From positions 19,315,310 through 19,379,309 of the forward strand of contig NC_068352.1 in the NCBI RefSeq assembly GCF_014633365.1: DNA of 64,000 bases, read 5' to 3'. This document shows, in pieces, positions 33,943-46,036 of the stretch (position 1 is the stretch's first letter; the number at the start of each line of letters is the position of its first letter). The stretch is from Diospyros lotus (lineage: Eukaryota > Streptophyta > Magnoliopsida > Ericales > Ebenaceae). A program made the translations under genes and the position numbers. The notes below the pieces were generated by a model. It ran no database searches and had not been told where the DNA came from. It was given only the letters and a program-made list of their open reading frames with translations.

Positions 33943-36900
33943 ATGGAAACCCGTGCAAGAAGTGCCAATAGTAGGGGCAGGCAGCCGCAAAATGAGGCTA
34001 GCGAAACCAACAACCTCAACGGGCAGTTCATGCAGTTCATTGATGCCATTCGCAACATGACGCCACTTGCCACACCACCAGTTGCACCTCCCCAAGAAAA
34101 CCTAAGAAACAATGCTACCTTGGTAGAGCAATTTTGGAAGCTTCAACCTCCAACTTTCGAGGGTGGGTTAGACCCTCTAGTAGCTGAAGATTGGATAGCA
34201 ACAATTGAACGGATCTTTAATCTCATAGATTGTCCAGACCCTAGGAAGGTAACTTGCGCTACATATATGTTACAACATGGAGCAAGGCATTGGTGGGATT
34301 CTACTGCCAGATCCCGACCCCAGGGACATGTATGGACCTGGGATCAGTTCAAGGAACTTTTTCTTAAGAAGTATTACCCCGCTAACATCCGTAACCAGAA
34401 GGAAGCAGAGTTCCTCATGTTAAAACAAGGTAGCTTGACCTTGATTGAATACGAAAGGAAGTTTGATGAGCTATCACGTTTTGCCCCGGCCTTAGTGGAT
34501 ACAGAACAAAAGCGGGCAAGGCGCTTTGAACAAGGGTTGAGAGATGATTTACGGCAGGCAGGCGTAACTTTTGAGTTAGGCACATATCATGAGGTGCTAG
34601 CTAAGGCCCAATTAGCGAACTTTAGAGAAAGCTCCAGCAGCAATAGCAAGCTATCACAGTCTGGACCACTAGAAAAACGTAAGTGGGAGGATAAAGGTAA
34701 AGGAAAGCAGGATTATTCGAAGAAGAATAAAGGAGGCGGTCCAACATCAGGGTATTATCAACTGAACCCAGTGTGTGACAAATGTCAGAAGCGTCATACT
34801 GGACTATGTCTCATGGGAACCGGCGCCTGTTACAGTTGTGGTGAAATGGGTCATATTGCCAAATTCTGTCCCAAGGGTCAGGTAAAGAAACAGCAACAAC
34901 AACCATATCAACAGAAGCCAGGAAATCCCCCTAAGGGGCAAGCTAGGGTGTATGCACTCACAGGACAGGAGGAGGATCAGGACCGCAACGTGTTGGCAGG
35001 TAACATCCTCATCTCTAGAATACCTGCTTATACTTTGTTTGATTCTGGTTCCACCCATTCTTTTATATCCCCTAAGTTTGCAAGTAAATGCAATGCACAT
35101 GTGGAACATGTAAGTACTCGCTTAGGAGTAACAATACCCTCAGGAGATATAATAGGCACGAATCATGTAGTAAGAACAGCTAAGGTGGAGGTCGGGGGAA
35201 AGTTTTTAGAAACAACCTTATATGTTTTAGATATGCAAGAATTCGATGTGATTTTGGGAATGGACTGGCTTTCCAAGCACCATGCGACCATTCTATGCTT
35301 TGAAAAGGAAATAGTTTGTAAGTATCCTGAAGGGATAGAACTTTGCCTTTCAGTGGCTGAGACAAAATACCTTCCCCGTGTCATTTCAGCATTAAAAGCC
35401 AAGAAACTATTACAGTCGGAAGGATGTATTGGATTCTTAATGTCAGTGGTGGTTAAGGGAGGAAAAGAATTAACAGTGAATGACGTTAAAGTAGTAAAGG
35501 ACTTTCTAGAGGTTTTCCCTGATGATTTGATTGAAATGCCACCAGAACGAGAAGTAGAGTTCACTATTGATCTGGTGCCCGGTTCCGCACCTATTTCTAA
35601 AGCTCCTTACAGGATGGCACCAAAGGAGCTACACGAGTTAAAAATCCAGTTAGAGGAACTATTGGGGAAAGGATTTATTCGACCAAGTGTATCCCCCTGG
35701 GGAGCACCGGTATTATTCGTCAAGAAGAAAGACGGATCAATGAGGATGTGCATCGATTATCGAGAATTGAATAAGATTACTATTAAGAACAAGTATCCTC
35801 TTCCCAGGATCGAGGACTTGTTTGATCAGTTACAAGGTGCACAAGTATTCTCAAAGATTGATCTAAGGTCAGGATATCACCAGTTGAGGATCAAATCTAG
35901 TGACATCTCAAAGACAGCTTTCAGAACTCGGTATGGTCATTATGAGTTTTTAGTCATGCCCTTTGGCTTGACTAATGCGCCTGGAGTTTTTATGGACCTA
36001 ATGAATCGAGTTTTCTATGAGTACTTGGATAAATTTGTCATTGTCTTTATTGATGATATATTGGTGTATTCTCGAAGTGAAGAAGAGCATGAAAAACATT
36101 TGAGGGTTGTTTTAGGGATCTTGAAGGAAAAGAAGCTATTTGCAAAATTCAAGAAGTGCGAGTTTTGGTTGGAGCGAGTGGTATTCCTTGGACATGTTGT
36201 CACAGCTCAAGGAATAGAAGTGGACCCCAGCAAGGTAGAAGCGGTATTAAATTGGTCAAGACCAACCAATGTAAATGAGGTTCGCAGCTTTTTGGGTTTA
36301 GCTGGATACTATAGGAGGTTCATCGAAGGATTCTCCAAATTGGCGGGGCCTTTGACGCAGTTGACTCGCAAAGGTACTAAGTTTGAATGGATAGAGAAAT
36401 GTGAAACTAGTTTTGAAGAATTAAAGAAGAGGCTGGTCAATGCGCCAGTATTAACTATTCCTCAAGGGTCAGAAGGTTTTGTTATTTATAGTGATGCGTC
36501 CAAACAAGGAATTGGATGCGTATTGATGCAAAAAGGTAAGGTAGTTGCATATGCATCAAGGCAGTTGAAGCCTTATGAGCAAAACTATCCTACACATGAC
36601 CTAGAACTTGCTGCAGTAGTGCATGCCTTGAAAATCTGGAGACACTATCTATACGGAGGTAAATGAGATATCTATACCGATCATAAGAGCCTTAAGTACA
36701 TCTTCACACAAAAAGAGTTAAATATGAGGCAAAGGAGATGGCTGGAATTAGTGAAGGATTATGATTGTGAAATCCACTACCACCCCGGCAAAGCAAACGT
36801 GGTGGCGGACGCCTTGAGTAGAAAGAAAATGAGCCAAGTAGCAGCTTTGACAGCACAAAAGCCTTTGTGGAAGGAGTTTGAGAGGTTAAGCCTCGAGTTT

Positions 36901-38393
36901 GTTGCTACGCCATCTAATTCTAATGCTCGTATGGCAACACTCTCTGTTTGACCGACTCTCCGTGATCGGATTAAGAGCCATCAGAAGGGAGACCAATTCT
37001 TTGAATACATCAAAGCTGAGGTTAACACTGAGAAGCGGAAGGACTTCACAATAGCTAGTGATGACACACTCTACTACCAAGGGAGACTGTGTGTGCCAAA
37101 CTTTGAGGAACTAAGGCAAGAAATTCTAGAAGAAGCCCACTCCACTCCTTATTCTGTACATCCTGGAAGTACAAAGATGTATTGTGATCTAAAGGCAGTG
37201 TTTTGGTGGAGGAATATGAAAGAAGACATAGCTAAATTTGTCGAGAAGTGTTTGATATGTCAGCAGGTGAAAGCTGAGCACCAACGACCAACAGGGTTAC
37301 TGCAACCATTGGAGGTCCCAGAGTGGAAATGGGAACATGTGACGATGGACTTTGTTGTAGGATTTCCAAAATCAGTAACAGGACATGAGGCTATTTGGAT
37401 GATCGTGGATCGACTTACCAAATCAGCTCACTTCTTACCTATTCGGATGACATTTACAATGGATCAGCTTGCACGACTGTATGTTAAGGAAATAGTAAGA
37501 CTACATGGTGTTCCAGTTTCCATTGTATCGGATAGGGACCCCAGATTCACATCTAACTTTTGGAGGAGCTTACACAGAGCCATGGGAACCAAATTGAGTT
37601 TTAGTACAGCTTTTCATCCTCAGACAGATGGACAATCTGAAAGGACAATACAAACTTCAGAGGATATGCTTCGTATTTGTACCCTAGAATTTGGTGGACA
37701 TTGGGAGAAACATCTACCATTAATTGAATTCGCATACAACAATAGTCACCATGCATCTATTGGCATGGCACCTTATGAGGCGCTATATGGAAGGAAATGC
37801 AGATCACCTGTTCATTGGAATGAAGTTGGCGAGCGAAAGATTTTGGGTCCAGAGATTGTGGAACAAACTGTACAAGCCATTGAAAAGATCAAAGATAGTA
37901 TGAAGAAAGCTCAAGATAGACAGAAAAACTATGTAGATAAAAGAAGAAGGGATTTGGAGTTTTCCATTGGTGATAAGGTATTCTTAAAAGTTACACCCAT
38001 AAAAGGAGTTTTACGATTTGGGAAGAAAGGAAAGCTTAGACCTCGGTTTATAGGCCCATTTGAGATCTTAAAGCGGGTTGGGAATGTTGCTTATCAGCTA
38101 GCCTTACCACCAGATCTCTCAGCAGTACATGACGTTTTCCACATATCAATGCTCAGAAAGTATGTCCCCGACCCAACCCATGTAATAAAGCATCAACCAT
38201 TAGAGATACAGCAAGGCCTGAAATATGAGGAGGCACCAATAAGCATTGTTACTCGGGAAGTAAGAAGGCTTCGCAATAAAGATATACCATTGGTCAAGGT
38301 GTTATGGAAACATCATTCAGTCGAAGAAGCAACATGGGAGCACGAGGACGATATGCGATCCAAATATCCCTAGCTGTTTGATGACGAGAAGTA
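33943..38393 (+). pseudogene. Gypsy gag-pol polyprotein with three nonsense codons
   Basis: From the ATG at 33943 the frame holds a gag core, a CCHC knuckle ([14 protein letters not shown], ~residues 296-309), a protease with DSGSTHSF (~367), RT with FIDDILVYS, RNase H ([12 protein letters not shown]), an integrase with an HHCC finger and DDE residues (MDFVVGF, SDRDPRF, QTDGQSERT), and a chromodomain-like tail (SVEEATWE). All parts are in one frame but interrupted by TGA at 36664-36666, TGA at 36949-36951 and TAG at 38371-38373. At least the last two fit C-to-T changes of the kind expected from DNA methylation. The duplicated copy of the 3' end (38864-39016) keeps a sense codon at the position of the third stop. 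Not functional as written. Confidence 0.9.
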
Positions 38394-39058
38394 AGGTAAA
38401 TTTTCGAGGACGAAAATTGTTTTAGGAGGGTAGATTGTAACGCCCAAGATTTTTAAACTGAAATATAATGTAATACTTGGGATTTTATTTTAGCTTCTAA
38501 TACTTGAGGAAATATGTCCTTTCAAGGGATTATAGAAGCCTTGAGACAAAGGTTCAGTTTTTGAGCCAGTGGCAAAATCGTAAATATTGAGGTTCGGGTA
38601 AAAGTGTAATTTACCTAAAAACCAGGGGTATTAGCGTAATTAGTCCTTTCTTCGGGGACTAAAATGCAATTAAAAATTGGCCTAGGGACCAAGTTGAAAA
38701 GGGTCTAAGTGCAATTACTTGAAAAGTTTGGGCCAAAGTGTAATTCTTGAAATATTTTTCCTAAGGGCATTTGGGAGATTCAAGAAAAGCCTTATAAATG
38801 ATTTTAGAGATAAGGATGAAGCCTCATGATGATATTAGAGATAAGGATGAAGCCTCATGATGAAAGCATTGTTACTCGGGAAGTAAGAAGGCTTCGTAAT
38901 AAAGATATACCATTGGTCAAGGTGTTACGGAAACATCATTCAGTCGAAGAAGCAACATGGGAGCGCGAGGACGATATGCGATCCAAATATCCCCAGCTGT
39001 TTGATGACGAGAAGTAAGGTAAATTTTCGAGGACGAAAATTGTTTTAGGAGGGTAGAT
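38241..39058 (+). repeat. 623-bp tandem duplication at the pol end/LTR junction
   Basis: The pol end starting 'aagcattgttactcggg' at 38241 runs to the first LTR start at 38436 and continues as LTR to 38863. There the sequence switches back to 'aagcattgttactcggg' (38864) and repeats the pol end, followed by the complete LTR at 39059. The first LTR piece (38436-38863) is therefore a 428-bp fragment stopping inside the minisatellite. The two pol ends differ at a few bases, including the nonsense site at 38371. Confidence 0.9.
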
Positions 39059-40422
39059 TGTAACGCCTAAGATTTTTAAACTGAAATATAATGTAATACT
39101 TGGGATTTTATTTTAGCTTCTAATACTTGAGGAAATATGTCCTTTCAAGGGATTATAGAAGCCTTGAGACAAAGGTTCAGTTTTTGAGCCAGTGGCAAAA
39201 TCGTAAATATTGAGGTTCGGGGAAAAGTGTAATTTACCTAAAAACCAGGGGTATTAGCGTAATTAGTCCTTTCTTCGGGGACTAAAATGCAATTAAAAAT
39301 TGGCCTAGGGACCAAGTTGAAAAGGGTCTAAGTGCAATTACCTGAAAAGTTTGGGCCAAAGTGTAATTCTTGAAATATTTTTCCTAAGGGCATTTGGGAG
39401 ATTCAAGAAAAGCCTTATAAATGATTTTAGAGATAAGGATGAAGCCTCATGATGATATTAGAGATAAGATGAAGGCTCATGATGACTTTAGAGATAATAT
39501 AAGTATTCATGATGACTTTAGAGATAAAGATTAAGCCTCATGATGACTTTAAGGATAAGATTTGATATGATTTGGATAAGATTTGATAAGATCTTATTTG
39601 GATAAGATTTGATAAGAATGATTGCAGAATATCTTAGAAGATTTGGAATGATTAGAGAATATTTTAGAAGATTTGAAATGATTGGAATATCTTGAAAGAT
39701 TTAGAAAAGATTTGAAATGATTGTGACTTACTTGGTAACCAAGTTTCCAAGCCTATAAATAGGGCTCATGGCCAAGAGTTTCCTCATTCTAAGTTGGGAT
39801 AAATTCATGCTAGACGGGAGTGCTTCGAGCTTTTTGTAAAGGTGAAGCCTTCAGCATTCAAATCTCATCAAACCAAGTTAAGGTAAGTACATTATGAACT
39901 ATTTATGATGTTTAAGCATGACTATGAACTATGTTATGTGGTCCCTCATGTTATGTTATGTTCACGCAAGTTTCGGGACCGGAGCTCGGTAGCGCTACGC
40001 ACGAGGGTTCTTACCCCTGCAAGTTGGTGGAACCTCTCGTGTCTCCATACGATATGTTATGTTATGTTATGTCATGACTTGTTTAAATACATATGATGGT
40101 TCTCTTGTACTTACTGAGATTTGCGTAATCTCACCCCCCTTATGTTTCCCCCTCTCCCAGGTGAGCATGAATGAGGAGACCAGGACATGGACGTGGAGCG
40201 TGGTGGCTTGTTTAAAAAGGATTTTCAAGAATTTAAGTTTAGTCATCCTTTTGAAAACAGTGTTTCTAGGGTTAAACTATGATCTTTTCTTATATGTATG
40301 CCATAAAGCATGTCTTGGAATTTTATTTGATTTAAAGGAAGTATGATTTTGGTTTTAAGCTCCGAATATTTTTATATGAATATTATTATCATTAAGCATG
40401 TAAGTAAGTTACGGGTGTCACA
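39059..40422 (+). repeat. 3' LTR of the gypsy element
   Basis: 1,364 bp, four minisatellite units instead of five. It is preceded by the purine-rich ttttaggagggtagat and followed by the CATTT duplication. Confidence 0.93.
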
Positions 40423-40775
40423 CATTTCCTATCTCTTTTCCCCTTATTCATGCTCCTATTTTCAATGGCGAACAAAAGTCGACAACCATCTCTTCTCGCC
40501 TCTCTCATTTCCTTCTCCACTCACTTCCCTCTACTCTCTCACATCTTCAATCATCAACATAATATGAGTTTAATTGAATTAGGTTCAAAGACAAATCTCG
40601 ATTCAATATCTCGCTACATCTTTCCAAAATGAAGACAAACTTATCTTCAAGAAGATTCTAGGTTTGTTTTCAAACAAATCTAGATTCAAATCTAAAAACT
40701 CATGATAGCAGAGATGAGATGACAACTATGGCGGAGATAGTATCACGGCAACAAAAGCAATGTTTTGGCAACATG

Positions 40776-41230
40776 TAAGAATTATTTTGAATTGCATAAT
40801 ATTTAAATTTGTTTTGTAAGATATAATCATATTTATCTGATAAAATAATTAATAAAAGATTTAATGAGATAATTGAATACTAAAATTCTATTTGATTTTG
40901 AAGATATATACAACTTTTAATAGGTCTTGATAGAAGGCTACCTCTAAATCTATAAATAAAAGTTTCATCCTCTCTCTATCCTAATCAATAAAAAAATAAA
41001 TTAATGTTCAATATTTCTTCTATCATTAAGATTAAAAGATTAAGGGAGAGAAATCAAATCATGTTATTCTCCTCATCAATTGGCAGCATCTTGACGTTAA
41101 TGGATTTATTTATTTGTACTATGTGAAAAATAAGAAATTTTAAGATTTAATTATAGGTACAATGTGTATATGTTTGTTGTCTATTGTTTTCTTTACAAGG
41201 AGCATTATGATTTATATGTGGTATGAGAGC
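40776..41230 (+). mobile_element. Possible LTR plus primer-binding-site remnant (copia or TRIM-like)
   Basis: A TATA-like 'aatctataaataaaag' (about 40948) and CT-rich leader are followed at 41219-41230 by TGGTATGAGAGC, one base from the initiator-Met primer-binding site. No clean LTR end (CA) precedes it and no matching LTR was found, so the boundaries and the call are tentative. Confidence 0.35.
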
Positions 41231-41543
41231 AATAGTTTAAAAACTCAAATTTTTTTATTTAAAATTATATAATTTATTAGATAATCGTCCTTGCACCTCT
41301 AGTGTTCATGTTATTGATTATGTTAAGAAAAGTAAATTATAGGTTGGATCTTTGTCCCTTACTCATGGCGAGAATCAAACTCGCAATTCATTAAATTAAA
41401 ACTAACATATTACTCATCTAACCACTCAACATTTATCTTAGGGGCTAAATTGTATAATTTCTGCCTTTTCGTAAGTTAGTCTGTTCACGAGGATAAAGGC
41501 AAAGGAGTACGGTTGCAGAGACTCACCATTAGACGTTGGAAAT

Positions 41544-44500
41544 TAGGGGCGGAGCCAATGTAGGCCCAGTGAGGGCCCTTGGCCCGCCATTGAGTTTGGC
41601 CTGCACTCGGCCCGCTAGAAATTCAATATTGGGAAAGAAACCCTACCTGGCTCCCTCAATCAAACCCTCTCTCACTCGCTCGTCCACCGCCCACGCCCTC
41701 TGTTCTTCTTCCTTTCTCGCACGGTCGTGACTCACACCAGCTCTTGCTAGCTACCGTTGGCTTCGGGCTTCCACTTCCTATCTCTCGCCCTCACTTGCTC
41801 CGGCCTTCCTCCATGCCTGCATCGGATCGGATGACTGGAACCATCGCTGAGGTCGCCGCTGACTTGCTCGCCTCGCCTTCGCTCACCCTTCTTGGTCGCC
41901 CACTGCTCGCCTCGCTCAGTCCGTCAGACGCCGTTGCGCCGACTCACTCACCCTCCTAGACCAGTGACGCTGAGGCTGAGCTAGCCTCTCTAAGCTCTCT
42001 CTAAGGCCTTGGCCTCTGTCTCCGTCGCTCGCCGCCTCTGCCTTGGCCCTCGCCCAGTCGCCCTTGTCGCTGGCTTGCGACACTTGCCCCTCCACCTCCG
42101 AGCTCCGACCAGCGACCCAACCCACCCCCCTGTCTGTCGCTGATCATTTTTATCCAAGAAGGTAAAATTTTTAATCCCATTTTTAAAATTAGGTGAACTT
42201 AAATTTTGTTAACTGATGTTGGGTTAATTGATGTTGGGGTTTTGTTTTTGAAAATAAATTTGTTAATGTGATGTTAATTGATTGTTAATGTTGAGTTAAT
42301 TGATTGTTAATGTGATGTTAATGTTGGGTTAATTGATTGTTGGATCAATTGCACAGGCGCACGTAATTTGATATTTTGATTGTTGGATCAATTGCACAGG
42401 CACACATAATTTGATATCAATTGTACAGGGGTACGTAATTTGATATTTTGATTGTTAGATCAATTGCACAGGTACACGTAATTTGGATATTGATCAATTA
42501 TAATTTACACGTGCACTTGATAAATTTATGAATTTGTGCATTCTCTAATTATCATTTATTATCTTGAATTTGAAACAGTCATGGATAGATTTTTTAAACG
42601 AAAATCTCCGTCGGTTGTAGAAGATGTTGATAGGGAAAAATCAAATAGTGTTACTTTTGATATTACACAACTTCCCACCGATCCCGAACTAAGGATTCCA
42701 ATTTTGGATTACGATGTTAATATTCGAGATCAAGTCCGGAGAGCTTATATGCAAAAAGGTCCGTGTTAGCCTCTAGATCATGACTTTCCATATAGACCAT
42801 TTGGACAAACACAAACTAGACGATTCAATCTTGCTTAGTTTAAAGAGTTTGGTAGTTGGTTGGAGTATAGTGTATCAAAAGATACTGCTTTTTGCTTGTA
42901 TTGTTATCTATTCAAAACAAGTGTGGGTAAACAAGGAGGAGGCGATGCTTTTGTTAGTGAAGGATTCTCGTATTGGAAAAGTAAAGACAGGCTTAATATT
43001 CATGTTGGGGATCATGATAGTGTACACAATAAAGCTCGCATCAAGTATGAGGCTTTGATGAATCAAGAGCAACACATTTAGTCAGCTTTCTTCAAGCAGT
43101 CAAAACAAGTACGAAGTGATTATCGTATTCATCTTACTGCATCAATTGATTGTATTAGACTTTTGTTGCAACAGGGGCTTTCGTTTCGGGGTCATGATGA
43201 ATCTGAGAATTCAGAGAATCCAGGTAACTTTTTAGTCCTATTGCAGTTTCTAGGTGATCATAATGATGAGATTAAGGCAATTACAATGAACAAAGCTCTT
43301 TTAAATTACAAATTAACATCACCCGATGTTCAAAAGGATATTGTAAGTGCTTGTGCTGCTGAAACGATCAATGCTATTATCAAAGACATTGGGGATTCAT
43401 TTTTCTTTATTCTAGTTGATGAATCTCATGATGTGTCAACAAAGGAGCAAATGTCAATTGTTTTACGTTATGTGAACAATAATGGACAAGTAAATGAACG
43501 TTTCATTGGTCTTGAGCATGTTTCTAGTACTATAGCTCTCTCACTTAAGGCTGCAATAGACAAGACATTTTCTAAATATAACTTAAGCTTGTCTAGATTG
43601 AGAGGACAAGGTTATGATGGGGCAAGTAATATGAAGGGTGAGTTCAATGGTCTCAAATCACTTATTTTAAAAGAGAATCATTGCGCCTTTTACATTCATT
43701 GTTTTGTTCGCCAATTTCAGCTAGCTCTTGTAGCCGTGGCAAAGAAGAATACTCCAATTTCTAATTTTTTTCGTTTGGTTGCTGATATGGTCAATATTGT
43801 TGGAGCATCGTCTAAACGTTGTGATCATCTTTGAGAGAAACAAGCAAATATTGTTGCAAAAGCATTGGAGAATGGTGATATTTTAAGTGGAAGGGGACTT
43901 AATCAAGAAACTACCCTTCAGCGTTCTGGTGATACGCATTAGGGTTCACATTATAATTCTTTGATCAGCTTACTTGCCATGTTTTTAGCTGTTATTAATG
44001 TGCTTGAAATGATTAGTGTTGATGGATCAAATTCTGATAAAAAAGGTGAAGCATATAATTTGTTAGAGTCAATACTATTATTTGATTTTGCATTTAATTT
44101 ACACTTGATGAGAACTGTTTTGGCGATGACAAATGAATTATCAAAGGCATTATAGAGAAAAGATCAAGATATTGTAAATGCAATGGAATTAGTGAAACTA
44201 TGCAAACAACGACTCCAGTCTTTTAGAAATGATGGGTGGAATTCGTTTGTGCAACAAGTATATTCTTTTTGTCAGGTGCACTACATTGATGTTCCAAACA
44301 TGGATGATATGTTTATACGCCCTGCAGCTTGTGGTCGCCCACAACGTCAAGCTCCAGAAATAACATATTTGCATCATTTCTGTGTAGATTTATTCTATGC
44401 TGTCATTGATATGCAACTTCAAGAGTTGAATGATCGTTTTTCGGAGGCAAATACTGAGTTGCTTCTTTGTGTAGCATGTCTATGTCTAAAAGATTTATTC

Positions 44501-45048
44501 TCTGCTTTTAACAAGAAAAGATTGATTCAACTTGCTGAGTTTTATCCAGAAGATTTTTCATCAATAAATCTCCCTACACTTGATGATCAACTAGAAACTT
44601 TTATTTTTAATATGCGCTCTAACAAAGAGTTTGAAGGATTGAAAGGCCTTGGTGATTTTGCAGAGAAGTTGGTTATGACGAAAAAAAACATAATATATCC
44701 GTTGATGTACAAACTTCTGACTTTGGTACTAGTTCTTCCGATTGCTACTGCTACTGTCGAGAGAGTATTTTCTGCAATGAACATTATGAAGGATAGATTA
44801 CGCAATCGAATGGGAGATCAGTGGATGAATGATAGCCTAGTTGTTTATGTTGAGAAAGAGATATTTTCGAACATTAATAATGAAGTTATTATACAACGTT
44901 ATCAAAATATGAAACATCGCAAAGAACTATTGTAAGGTATTGAATAAATAATGTTAATCTTTAACATATTTATATTACCAGATTGTTTCTTATTTTTTTC
45001 TTTAGTAAGTTGCGCCCTTCCTGAATATTTTTTCTAGCTCCGCCCCTG
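41544..45048 (+). mobile_element. hAT transposon 1 (dead copy, 3,505 bp)
   Basis: A perfect 8-bp target duplication, TTGGAAAT (41536-41543 and 45049-45056), flanks ends that share inverted AGGGGCGGAGC (left taggggcggagcc; right reads caggggcggagct on the minus strand). The 5' kilobase is GC-rich, then holds 'ttaatgttgggttaattgattg' repeats and four 'ggatcaattgcacaggcacacg' type repeats (42200-42500). The transposase inside has multiple stops. Confidence 0.92.
42581..44935 (+). pseudogene. hAT transposase (zinc-finger MYM-type 1-like), multiple stops
   Basis: The reading starts MDRFFKRK at 42581 and shows a TTF/MYM-like N-terminal region (AFCLYCYLF), the DUF4371-type core (FILVDESHDVS, RLRGQGYDGASNM) and the C-terminal hAT dimerisation motif (TVERVFSAMNIMKDRLRN) before TAA at 44933. 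Stops interrupt it at about 42766, 42837, 43079, 43832, 43940 and 44153; the 43940 site fits a TGG-to-TAG change. The copy cannot make transposase. Confidence 0.85.
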
Positions 45049-45056
45049 TTGGAAAT

Positions 45057-45492
45057 TGTCCAAAATTTTGAAATTGGGCTGTATGATGACAGATCACTCG
45101 CCGGAAAGGTTGGTGGCGGTGAACTGTGATAGCGTGGTGGCGGTTGCTGGCAGTGGGTCATACGTTCTCGCTGTGACTGATCGGCCATGGCCTTGCGTTC
45201 TCGTTGTGAGTCTTGTGACCAATTAGCCATGGCCTTACGCTTTCCCATGACCGACCGACCATGGGACTTTGGCCTTTGCTTGGTCTTGATCGACTGTCTC
45301 CGAATGGTCCATCTTCTTCTCCGATTGCAGCTTGCGAAGGTTGTGACGAAGATGTCGATGCCGGCATAATGGCCGGTGAAAGGCTCCGCTTCTTGTCGCG
45401 CAAGTTGTTGGCGGACAAAGGTTCGGTCTCGCAAGTCATCCGTAGTTGAAAGCTTGATGGACCACCATTGGAGGAGGTAAGTCGGATGAAGT
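45057..45492. other. Spacer between the two hAT elements, unrecognised
   Basis: 436 bp between the inner duplications, moderately GC-rich, with open frames on several strands and a loosely repeated 'ggccatggccttgcg' block. With the hATs removed, 41440-41535, this spacer and 48641-48780 form one continuous pre-insertion sequence. It may be a remnant of a gene or older element; I cannot identify it. Confidence 0.4.
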
Positions 45493-45639
45493 TAGACATG
45501 GCCAAAATTGAACCGGACCAGCGGTTCGAACCGAAATCGGACCGGCCGGAACCGGACCCGGAACCGGCCGAACCGGAACCGGAACCGGACTGAACTGGCG
45601 AAATTCGGTTCGGTTCCGGTTCCGCGGAACAGGAAAACC

Positions 45640-45750
45640 CCCCCCCCGTGCCCCCCCTCCCCCAACGGTCCACACCCCCCCCCCCCCCCGTGCCCCCCCT
45701 CCCCCAACGGTCCAAAATTGGACCGTTGGCCCCCCCCAACGGTCCACACC
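45640..45750 (+). repeat. C-rich repeat block in the hAT 2 5' arm
   Basis: Tandem 'cccctcccccaacggtcc' units with runs of up to about 13 C. The runs are prone to length error. A TATA-like 'ctatatataccc' follows near 45798, probably the transposase promoter. Confidence 0.6.
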
Positions 45751-46036
45751 CCCCAAGCCAATTTTATTAATTTTTTTTTTAATTTTATAATTCCTATCTA
45801 TATATACCCCTTCCTCCCCCACTCATTTTTCACACTTTTTCTCTCTCTCTCTCTCAAGTCTCAACCTATTATTCTCTCAATTTTGTCTCTCATTTAATAT
45901 TTCAATTTCAATTTCTTCAATCTTCTCATTTTGTTATTTATCAATTTATTCAATTATATTGTTAATTATTTATTACTTGTTACTATATTATTTTATCATT
46001 ATTATATTTTTTTATTATCATACTTTTTTCAAAAAA

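Larger units (their letters stand above)
32014..40422 (+). mobile_element. Ty3/gypsy chromovirus LTR retrotransposon (8,409 bp)
   Basis: The element begins TGTAACGCCC and ends GGGTGTCACA, flanked by a perfect 5-bp duplication, CATTT (32009-32013 and 40423-40427). The 5' LTR is 32014-33408 (1,395 bp) and the 3' LTR 39059-40422 (1,364 bp). They differ by one ~31-bp minisatellite unit and only a few substitutions by eye, so insertion was recent. The primer-binding site for initiator tRNA-Met is at 33412-33423. The order gag, protease, RT, RNase H, integrase and the chromodomain-like C-terminus place it among chromoviruses, probably Tekay-like. A 623-bp segment spanning the pol end and LTR start is duplicated at the 3' side. 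Confidence 0.95.

Noticed and set aside
41536..42125. GC-rich open frames (both strands) at the start of hAT 1
   Set aside because: They fall inside the transposon's 5' arm, overlap on both strands and have composition-driven residues; no gene.
45158..45897. Several overlapping Gly/Pro/Arg-rich open frames
   Set aside because: They are produced by the C-rich and ccggaacc repeats of hAT 2's 5' arm.
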